In this document: in pieces, positions 1-4,815 of the stretch | Layout: every line of letters starts with the position of its first letter | How positions within the stretch are numbered: position 1 is the first letter of the stretch | Assembly: GCA_013151705.1 (NCBI GenBank) | Contig: JAADHT010000291.1 | Span: 1 to 8,805, forward strand | Direction: 5' to 3' | DNA length: 8,805 nucleotides | From: Kiritimatiellota bacterium | Lineage (GTDB): Bacteria > Verrucomicrobiota > Lentisphaeria > Victivallales > JAADHT01 | The notes under the pieces: model-generated | Seen by the model: the letters and a program-made list of their open reading frames with translations, nothing else | What the model was told of the DNA's origin: nothing | Databases searched by the model: none | Made by a program: the position numbers and the translations under genes

Positions 1-182
1 TGCGCGATCGCCCTCGTTCTCATCATAACAACGCGTTAACCCGCCGCCGAAACAGTTTTCTGCCGTCCATGCCGCCGCAGAGGAAGGACATGAACAACCC
101 ACCTATTCATGCAGGCGAAGTCTCATCATTTTTCTTATCCACTGCCATCCCATAATTTTCATTTATTAACCCGACAATTAAA

Positions 183-231
183 TATTTGACATTATTTAAT
201 TCGTCTGAGACAAGACGGCACGTCAAATATA
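183..231. repeat. Nested inverted repeat (9-bp outer arms with inner hairpin)
   Basis: Outer arms ATATTTGAC (183-191) and GTCAAATAT (223-231) are exact reverse complements. The 31-base interior holds a second dyad, CGTCT (203-207) and AGACG (214-218). The outer arms each contain a TTGAC, so each strand reads a -35-like element pointing inward. There is no U-run next to it, so an intrinsic terminator is unlikely. It could be an operator, a structured RNA or a cruciform-forming site. The symmetry is seen directly; the function is unknown. Confidence 0.5.
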
Positions 232-254
232 TTTATGTGGGCTTAATAACACCG

Positions 255-276
255 GAACTCAAATGTTTTTGAGTTC
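255..276. repeat. Perfect 9-bp hairpin dyad
   Basis: GAACTCAAA (255-263) and TTTGAGTTC (268-276) are exact reverse complements around a 4-base loop. An A/T-rich stretch (277-298) flanks it on the right. Neither strand has a continuous T-run directly 3' of the stem, so a classical terminator is not well supported. It could still slow or end minus-strand transcription coming from glnK, or bind a dimeric regulator. Confidence 0.45.
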
Positions 277-292
277 AAAAATTTAATTTTCT

Positions 293-330
293 AAAAAACC
301 TGAGTACCGATTTCCCGCGTCCTCTGCGGG
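293..330 (-). terminator. Weak candidate terminator for the glnN-amtB-glnK operon
   Basis: Reading the minus strand away from glnK, the stem CCCGC/GCGGG (330-326 with 318-314, 7-base loop) is followed 15 bases later by six T residues (298-293). An outer AAACC/GGTTT pairing could close the gap. The T-run is far from the compact stem, so this is a weak call. No better intrinsic terminator is visible between glnK and the left edge. Confidence 0.25.
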
Positions 331-521
331 TTTCACATGGGAAATGGCAATTTCGGAGCGATGGCGTGGGGTGTTCGACAAACGGCATGGGACCGTCAAT
401 CGCGCCGATTACCGGGATCACTGCGGACAAATCGCGACTGGTATTGACGCGCAACAGCATATATGTGGATTTGGCACGCTCGCTTCCTCGCTGTGGTGAA
501 CCCGCTTAAGGCGAATGGCGT

Positions 522-863
522 CTAGCCGATTGCGTCTTTGCCTGACTCGCCCGTGCGGATTCGCACGCATTGTTCGAGGTTGGTTACGAATATTTTTCCG
601 TCTCCGATGTTGCCGGAGCGGGCGCCTTTGACTATGGCGTCGATTGTGGCCTGCGCATATTGTTCGTTGACCGCTATCTCCAGTTTCACTTTTTCAATAA
701 GGGAAACCTGATAGATTTTTCCGCGGTATGACTCCTGATATCCCTTTTGCTGTCCGCAGCCTCTGACTCGGTGGACCGTCATTTTATGAATGTCCGCGTT
801 GAAGAGAGCTTCTTTGACGCTTTCCAGCGCTTCCGGTTGTATTATCGCTTCTATTTTTTTCAT
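522..863 (-). CDS. glnK: PII nitrogen regulatory protein (GlnK type)
   Basis: This 113-residue protein is a full-length PII signal protein: a cytoplasmic trimer that binds ATP/ADP and 2-oxoglutarate and docks on partner proteins through its T-loop. Using E. coli numbering, the sequence keeps Gln39, Arg47, Tyr51 (the usual uridylylation site), Lys58, the B-loop Gly87-Asp-Gly-Lys90 and the C-loop Arg101 and Arg103 in RIRTGE. Arg47 is the residue that enters the transporter pore in GlnK-AmtB complexes. I call it GlnK rather than GlnB because it follows amtB. The start is the ATG at 863-861, 7 bases after a GGAGGAGG Shine-Dalgarno sequence. A GTG just before it (866-864) is also in frame. The ATG shares one base with the amtB stop codon, which suggests translational coupling. 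Oddities are Gln at position 9, where Lys is nearly invariant, and Ile at position 50 where E. coli has Glu. Confidence 0.95.
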   Translation of the reverse strand: MKKIEAIIQPEALESVKEALFNADIHKMTVHRVRGCGQQKGYQESYRGKIYQVSLIEKVKLEIAVNEQYAQATIDAIVKGARSGNIGDGKIFVTNLEQCVRIRTGESGKDAIG

Positions 864-2149
864 CACAGCACCTCCTCCGGGTAGGCTTCGATGTTATGCA
901 GGCTTCTGTCTGCTCCGATGAACTCGTCATGGTCGCTCAAGCGGATTCCCACCAGTATTTTCATTATTCCGAAAACGAGGAATCCAGCGAAAAGCGCGAA
1001 GAGCGCGGCGATCAACGTTCCCGCCAACTGCGCGAAGAAGTTTATGTTCTCCTTCGCCGCGAAAAGCGCTGTGTTTCCGAATATGCCGGCCGCTATCCCC
1101 CCCCAACTACCGACAACCCCGTGCAATGGCCAGACGCCCAGCACATCGTCTATTTTAAATCGCTCGGTTTCAATTGTGAACATGAAGAAGAAGATCAGTC
1201 CCGCTATCACGCCTATGACGAAGGCGGCAAGCGGATGCACCACGGCGCTTCCCGCGCATATCGCGATAAGGCCCGCCAAAGCTCCATTGTGCGTGAATCC
1301 CGGATCGTTTTTGGATATCAGCACGCTTCCCAAAATTCCCCCGACCATCGCCATCAGGCTGTTGACGGCCACCAGTCCGGAAATGCCTTCGATATCCGCG
1401 GCGCTGACAACATTGAAACCGAACCAGCCAATGCACAGAATCCAACTTCCCAGCGCCAGAAATGGTATGTTCGAAACGGAGGGAGCTCCCTTGCTGTAGC
1501 GATTGCGTCTTGGCCCCAGCAACAGGATGGCGGGCAACGCCAGCCAACCGCCGAAGGAATGGACGACGACCGATCCCGCGAAATCCGTGAATTGACCTCC
1601 CGTGACGTTTTTTATAGCGTCGCCTATTCCCAGGAACGACGGATCCCACCACAAGGCCCTTTCCAACAGAGGATACGCGACGCCCGCGAGGCAGGCGTTG
1701 ACGATGAGCACGGGATAGAACTTGGCGCGCTCGGCGATCCCTCCGCTTATTATGGCGGGAACGCAGGCGGCGAATGTCAGATAGAAGAAAAATTTGACGA
1801 GTCTCACGCCATGCATGCTGTCCAGGACGGCGGCGTTCAGCATGAATCCATCCATACCCCGCGCTATCGGGTAGCCTATGATGAAATAGACGAGGGTGCT
1901 GACGGCCCAGTCCACGAGGATTTTCTGCAGCGCGTTGACTTGGTTTTTTCTACGCACGGTGCCGAGTTCCAGGAAAGCGAATCCCGCATGCATGCTGAAG
2001 ACCATAACCGCTCCGATGAACAGGAACAACACGTTCTCGGTGTTGTTCAACGCCTGTCCGTTGACAAGCGTGGATGGTATGGCGGATTCCGCCGCCAGCC
2101 CAGCGGAGACCACTCCCAGCAACAACAACAGAGTCGCGACCGTCTTCAT
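863..2149 (-). CDS. amtB: Ammonium transporter, Amt/MEP/Rh family
   Basis: This is a 428-residue inner-membrane ammonium channel of normal length for the family. Residues 1-20 look like a signal peptide (Lys2, a Leu-rich core, then AGLAA), as in other Amt proteins whose N-terminus is periplasmic, followed by about 11 membrane spans. Family marks include AGFAFLELGTVRRKNQVN (55-72), GGIAERAKF (136-144), DFAGS (189-193) with the first pore histidine His197, and GVWPLHGVVGSWGG with the second pore histidine His343. The cytoplasmic tail (about 403-428, with IGADRSLHNIEAYPE) is the part that contacts PII. The start is the ATG at 2149, with AAGGA 7 bases upstream. The frame stays open back to 2266, but that extension is Pro/Arg-rich, precedes the signal peptide and is unlikely to be translated. 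It lies 171 bases after glnN and overlaps glnK, so it is probably co-transcribed with both. Confidence 0.96.
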   Translation of the reverse strand: MKTVATLLLLLGVVSAGLAAESAIPSTLVNGQALNNTENVLFLFIGAVMVFSMHAGFAFLELGTVRRKNQVNALQKILVDWAVSTLVYFIIGYPIARGMDGFMLNAAVLDSMHGVRLVKFFFYLTFAACVPAIISGGIAERAKFYPVLIVNACLAGVAYPLLERALWWDPSFLGIGDAIKNVTGGQFTDFAGSVVVHSFGGWLALPAILLLGPRRNRYSKGAPSVSNIPFLALGSWILCIGWFGFNVVSAADIEGISGLVAVNSLMAMVGGILGSVLISKNDPGFTHNGALAGLIAICAGSAVVHPLAAFVIGVIAGLIFFFMFTIETERFKIDDVLGVWPLHGVVGSWGGIAAGIFGNTALFAAKENINFFAQLAGTLIAALFALFAGFLVFGIMKILVGIRLSDHDEFIGADRSLHNIEAYPEEVL

Positions 2150-2172
2150 TTCCAATTCCTTTTTCGTGTTCG

Positions 2173-2187
2173 GGCGGATTCTCCGCC
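2173..2187 (-). repeat. Small hairpin just upstream of the amtB ribosome binding site
   Basis: The minus strand reads GGCGGA-GAA-TCCGCC, a perfect 6-bp stem with a 3-base loop, ending about 10 bases before the amtB Shine-Dalgarno sequence (AAAAGGA, 2163-2157). It could modulate ribosome access or protect a processed 5' end. The structure is read directly; the role is inferred. Confidence 0.4.
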
Positions 2188-2206
2188 GGACTGGTGGTGG
2201 TGATGG

Positions 2207-2233
2207 AGCGCGGCTATTGTTCAGAGCCGCGCT
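2207..2233 (-). repeat. GC-rich hairpin in the glnN-amtB spacer
   Basis: On the minus strand AGCGCGGCT and AGCCGCGCT form a perfect 9-bp stem around a 9-base loop. No T-run follows on the minus strand, so it is not a standard terminator. Such intercistronic hairpins often stabilise the 3' end of the upstream message or mark a processing site, which would let glnN be made in excess of amtB-glnK. The rest of the 171-base spacer (2150-2320) also contains a 12-bp palindrome, CCCGCGCGCGGG (2269-2280), and no obvious promoter. Confidence 0.45.
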
Positions 2234-2320
2234 TTGAACCACTCTTCTCGAGCAATGTTCGGCCAATCCCCGCGCGCGGGCTGTCGTCCGGTACGGGAAC
2301 GGTTGTTGCTTGAACGAGGA

Positions 2321-4465
2321 TTAGTAGATGAAAAGCATCTCCCCGTATTTGGGTAGGGGCCAGATTTGATCGTCAATCTCCTTCTCCAATCCATCGACGG
2401 CAGCTCTGATATTGGCCATTTCAGCTATGATTGATTTCGTCGCACCGGCTTCGGTGGCTGATTGCAGGGCGTCCGCCGATCCGCAAAGGTCGTCAATCAG
2501 GTGCCCAACGAGCTTTAAGGATTTTTTCTGGGACGCCACTCCGGTTTGAACACCCACTTCCTTGAGGTTGATGATGTTCTTGGCGACCATCGTTTGATGC
2601 CGCGTCGCCGCGGGGAGGATCATTGTCTTAGCTATTTCGAGCGACAGCTCGCCTTCGATAGCGATGACGGTTTCGTATCCCTCCAAGTACACCTCGTGCC
2701 GCGAGCGCAGCTCTTTTTCGCTCAACACTCCATATTTGGCGAAAAGCTTCTCCGCTTTCGGAGAGAGAAGGACTTTCAAGGCTTCCGGAGTCGTCTTCAA
2801 GTTGGGCAATCCGCGTTTTTTCGCTTCCTTCACCCATGCGTCGGTGTAGTTGTCGCCGTTGAATATGATTTTCTTGTGCTTTTTTATTATTCCTTGCAGG
2901 ATCTTCTGAAGCTTCACGTTGAAGTTGGGTTTTTCGACCTTCTCCAGTTTAGTTGCTATGTCGTCGAGCGCTTCGGCGACTATGGTGTTCAATAGAATGT
3001 TCGGACCGGCGCAGGACTGGGTCGCTCCGACGGCTCTGAACTCGAATTTGTTGCCGGTGAAGGCGAACGGGCTGGTACGGTTACGATCCGTGGCGTCGCG
3101 GGGCAGTTCCGGCAGGGTGTCCACGCCGATGCGAAGCGTCCCGCCCGATTTCGCCGATTTCGCTGATCCTTTCTCGATCTGCTCTATGACGTCCGTGAGC
3201 TGCTCGCCCAGGAATATCGAGATGATTGCCGGAGGCGCCTCGTTCGCGCCGAGCCTGTGGTCGTTTCCGGCGCATGCCACCGTGGCTCTCAGGAGATCCG
3301 CATGTGTGTCGACCGCTTGAATGACCGCGCAAAGGAACGTGAGGAATTTCGCGTTTTCCCTCGGGTTTTTTCCGGGTTCGAGCAGATTGCCGGAGGGCGC
3401 GCTCAAGGACCAGTTGTTGTGTTTCCCCGATCCGTTTACGCCGGCGAAGGGTTTTTCATGCAGCAGGCACCGCAGTTCGTGCTTTTCAGCCACATTGCGG
3501 AGCACCTCCATTATCATCATATTGTGATCCACCGCCAGATTCAGCTCCTCGAACATCGGAGCTATTTCGAATTGGGCGGGAGCCACTTCGTTGTGGCGCG
3601 TCTTGGCGGGAATGCCGAGCGTCCATAGTTTCTCGTCAACTTCGGCCATGAAGTTGAGGACGCGCGCTTTTATGGAGCCGAAATAGTGGTCGTCGAGTTG
3701 TTGGTGCTTGGGTGGCGTGTTTCCGAAAAGGGTGCGTCCGGTCTGGATGAGGTCCGGGCGCGCGAGGTACAGTTCTTTGTCGATAAGAAAATATTCCTGC
3801 TCCGCTCCGAGCGTGGAGACGACGCGTCCCTCCGGCCTCTCTCCGAAGCACGCCAAAACCCGTTTCGCCTGCTCTGAAACCGCCTGCATCGAACGCAGAA
3901 GCGGCGTTTTTTTGTCGAGCGCCTCTCCCGTGTACGAGCAGAAGGCGGTTGGAACGCAAAGAGTTGCTCCCCGCTCGTCGCGTTTGATGAACGCGGGACT
4001 CGTGGGATCCCAGGCGGTGTAGCCGCGCGCTTCGAACGTGGTGCGGATTCCGCCCGACGGAAAGCTGGAAGCGTCAGGCTCGCCTTGTATCAGGGTTTTT
4101 CCCGAGAAATCGAGAGTGATCTCACCCATTGAATCGGGTTCCACGAACGAGTCGTGTTTTTCGGCGGTCGAGCCGGTCAGGGGTTGAAACCAATGCGTGT
4201 AGTGCGTGGCCCCCTTGCCTATGGCCCACCGCCTCATGGCGTTCGCCACGTCGTCAGCGATACCCGCGTCCAACATCGCCCCTTTTTGAATTGTGGCCAG
4301 CAGTTTTTTGTAGACCTGCTTCGGAAGATATTCCCTCATCGTTTTGGCGTTGAAAACGTCCTCGCCGTAAAAATCCAAAACAGACTTCTCCATACCGGCC
4401 TTTTCGGATGTCTCCGTTCTCGCCGCGATATTCGCGATCCCCAGCTTGCGAAGTGAATTACCCAT
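2321..4465 (-). CDS. glnN: Glutamine synthetase type III
   Basis: This 714-residue cytoplasmic enzyme makes glutamine from glutamate, ammonia and ATP. The length fits type III glutamine synthetase (about 700-730 residues) and is far above type I (about 470). Sequence marks include SGGIRTTFEARGYTAWDP (137-154), the metal-site segment LGAEQEYFLID (219-229), RHNEVAPAQFEIAP (290-303), the type III signature FAGVNGSGKHNNWSL (340-354), ACAGNDHRLGANEAPPAI (397-414) and DRNRTSPFAFTGNKFEFR (460-477). The protein ends in the typical WPLPKYGEMLF. The start is the ATG at 4465, with an AAAAAGGAG ribosome binding site 5 bases upstream. The frame is open back to 4642, but that extension runs through a terminator hairpin and the promoter, so it is leader rather than coding. 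It is the first gene of the set with amtB and glnK, read from the sigma-54 promoter at 4608-4624. Confidence 0.97.
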   Translation of the reverse strand: MGNSLRKLGIANIAARTETSEKAGMEKSVLDFYGEDVFNAKTMREYLPKQVYKKLLATIQKGAMLDAGIADDVANAMRRWAIGKGATHYTHWFQPLTGSTAEKHDSFVEPDSMGEITLDFSGKTLIQGEPDASSFPSGGIRTTFEARGYTAWDPTSPAFIKRDERGATLCVPTAFCSYTGEALDKKTPLLRSMQAVSEQAKRVLACFGERPEGRVVSTLGAEQEYFLIDKELYLARPDLIQTGRTLFGNTPPKHQQLDDHYFGSIKARVLNFMAEVDEKLWTLGIPAKTRHNEVAPAQFEIAPMFEELNLAVDHNMMIMEVLRNVAEKHELRCLLHEKPFAGVNGSGKHNNWSLSAPSGNLLEPGKNPRENAKFLTFLCAVIQAVDTHADLLRATVACAGNDHRLGANEAPPAIISIFLGEQLTDVIEQIEKGSAKSAKSGGTLRIGVDTLPELPRDATDRNRTSPFAFTGNKFEFRAVGATQSCAGPNILLNTIVAEALDDIATKLEKVEKPNFNVKLQKILQGIIKKHKKIIFNGDNYTDAWVKEAKKRGLPNLKTTPEALKVLLSPKAEKLFAKYGVLSEKELRSRHEVYLEGYETVIAIEGELSLEIAKTMILPAATRHQTMVAKNIINLKEVGVQTGVASQKKSLKLVGHLIDDLCGSADALQSATEAGATKSIIAEMANIRAAVDGLEKEIDDQIWPLPKYGEMLFIY

Positions 4466-4502
4466 TTTTACTCCTTTTTCAGTTGTACGAATCCCGAAAA
4501 TT

Positions 4503-4540
4503 GAAAAACAACGACCGCGCGGTCCCAAGGGGCGCGGTCG
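4503..4540 (-). terminator. Intrinsic terminator/attenuator in the glnN leader
   Basis: On the minus strand CGACCGCGC (4540-4532) pairs perfectly with GCGCGGTCG (4520-4512) across an 11-base loop, and is followed at once by TTGTTTTTC (4511-4503). A GC-rich 9-bp stem plus a U-rich tail is the standard intrinsic terminator form. It lies about 40 bases upstream of the glnN start codon and downstream of the sigma-54 promoter, so it would stop the leader transcript before the gene. No minus-strand gene lies upstream that it could serve. The plus strand has no T-run beside the stem. Attenuation of glnN is the simplest reading; a terminated small RNA of about 95 nt is the alternative. Confidence 0.7.
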
Positions 4541-4568
4541 GACGCGATCGCCGGCAGGCCCGTCGATC
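4533..4568 (-). promoter_or_regulatory. Upstream leader stems, one competing with the terminator
   Basis: Two stems precede the terminator in the minus-strand transcript. The first pairs GATCG (4568-4564) with CGATC (4550-4546), with an inner CGG/CCG after one mismatch. The second is CGCG-UCCGAC-CGCG (4546-4533), a 4-bp stem with a six-base loop whose 3' arm lies inside the terminator's 5' arm. The second stem and the terminator therefore cannot form together, which is the layout of an antiterminator. The short stem makes this tentative. Confidence 0.35.
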
Positions 4569-4607
4569 TCGAACAGTCCGCTTGATTTTACGAACGATCT
4601 TCCCAAT

Positions 4608-4624
4608 AGCACTATCCGTGCCAA
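4608..4624 (-). promoter_or_regulatory. Sigma-54 (RpoN) promoter of glnN-amtB-glnK
   Basis: The minus strand reads TTGGCACGGATAGTGCT, against the consensus TTGGCACG-N4-TTGCT. The -24 GG and -12 GC elements have exact spacing and only the first T of the -12 block differs. Transcription should begin near 4597, giving a leader of about 130 bases before the glnN ATG. A sigma-54 activator gene lies divergently next door, which strongly supports the call. Confidence 0.85.
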
Positions 4625-4654
4625 TTTTTTATTTTCTTTCACTTAACATACTAC

Positions 4655-4669
4655 TGGCGTGAATGTTGT
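4655..4669 (+). promoter_or_regulatory. Weak sigma-54-like element facing the activator gene
   Basis: TGGCGTG-AATG-TTGT keeps the -24 GG and the spacing but has GT instead of GC at -12, which usually reduces activity strongly. If used, it would place the activator under its own or sigma-54 control. The site overlaps one copy of the TTGTAATAT half-site (4666-4674). Confidence 0.25.
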
Positions 4670-4693
4670 AATATAGAATGATGTCCGGCAATC

Positions 4694-4722
4694 TTGTTTG
4701 AGGTTTTTATTTATATTACAAT
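4694..4722 (+). promoter_or_regulatory. Sigma-70-type promoter for the activator gene
   Basis: TTGTTT (4694-4699) and TACAAT (4717-4722) are separated by exactly 17 bases, a good match to TTGACA/TATAAT. Transcription would start near 4729, about 85 bases before the chosen start codon. A second possible pair, TTGTTA (4724-4729) and TACAAT (4748-4753) with 18-base spacing, lies downstream. Both -10 boxes sit inside the repeated TTACAATTTTGT boxes. Confidence 0.5.
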
Positions 4723-4758
4723 TTTGTTAAAACAATCTATTGATATTTACAATTTTGT
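4716..4758. repeat. Twin TTACAATTTTGT boxes, candidate activator or autoregulator sites
   Basis: The 12-base sequence TTACAATTTTGT occurs at 4716-4727 and 4747-4758. The copies are 31 bases apart start to start, close to three helical turns. Each has a short dyad, ACAA-TT-TTGT. Between them lies TTGTT-AA-AACAA (4724-4735). An inverted copy of the left flank, TTGTAATAT, is at 4666-4674, matching ATATTACAA at 4713-4721. The boxes sit about 120-160 bases upstream of the predicted glnN transcription start, a normal enhancer distance for a sigma-54 activator, and overlap the activator's own promoter. Confidence 0.45.
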
Positions 4759-4815
4759 CGTTATCTTGAGGACGTTTGGAGCATGGTTTGGCTGAGATTA
4801 AGGAAGGACGGATTT

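Larger units (their letters stand above)
1..521. other. Intergenic region downstream of glnK
   Basis: No convincing gene lies here. Positions 80-300 are AT-rich and carry inverted repeats, listed separately. Open frames at the left edge are too short to assign: a plus frame ends in a TAA at 37-39 with a hydrophobic tail, and a minus frame could start with ATG at 26 or 23 and run out of the window. A 61-codon minus frame at 275-460 has no ribosome binding site and no recognisable family. If a minus-strand gene does begin at position 26, this stretch is its upstream control region; if not, it is the 3' flank of the glnN-amtB-glnK operon. Confidence 0.6.

Noticed and set aside
1..39. Partial genes at the left edge (plus frame ending at 39, or a minus start at 26)
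   Set aside because: Only about 9-13 codons are visible, too few to recognise a protein or choose the strand.
275..460. 61-codon minus-strand open frame after glnK
   Set aside because: It has no ribosome binding site, no recognisable family, and it runs through the hairpins of the intergenic region.
472..486. TGGCACG on the plus strand resembling a sigma-54 -24 element
   Set aside because: The -12 block reads CTTC instead of TTGC, and the site points into the convergent 3' end of glnK.
896..2203. 435-codon plus-strand open frame opposite amtB
   Set aside because: It is an antisense shadow of a clear Amt protein; its translation is rich in Gln, Arg, Glu and His with no family pattern.
4497..4597. 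ANTAR-type or glutamine riboswitch identity for the glnN leader
   Set aside because: The loop lacks the expected A at position 1 of the ANTAR hexaloop, and I do not see the conserved core of the cyanobacterial glutamine motif; only a generic attenuator is supported.
4466..4642. 59-codon in-frame N-terminal extension of glutamine synthetase
   Set aside because: It would span the sigma-54 promoter edge and the terminator hairpin; the ATG at 4465 has a strong ribosome binding site and gives the normal family length.
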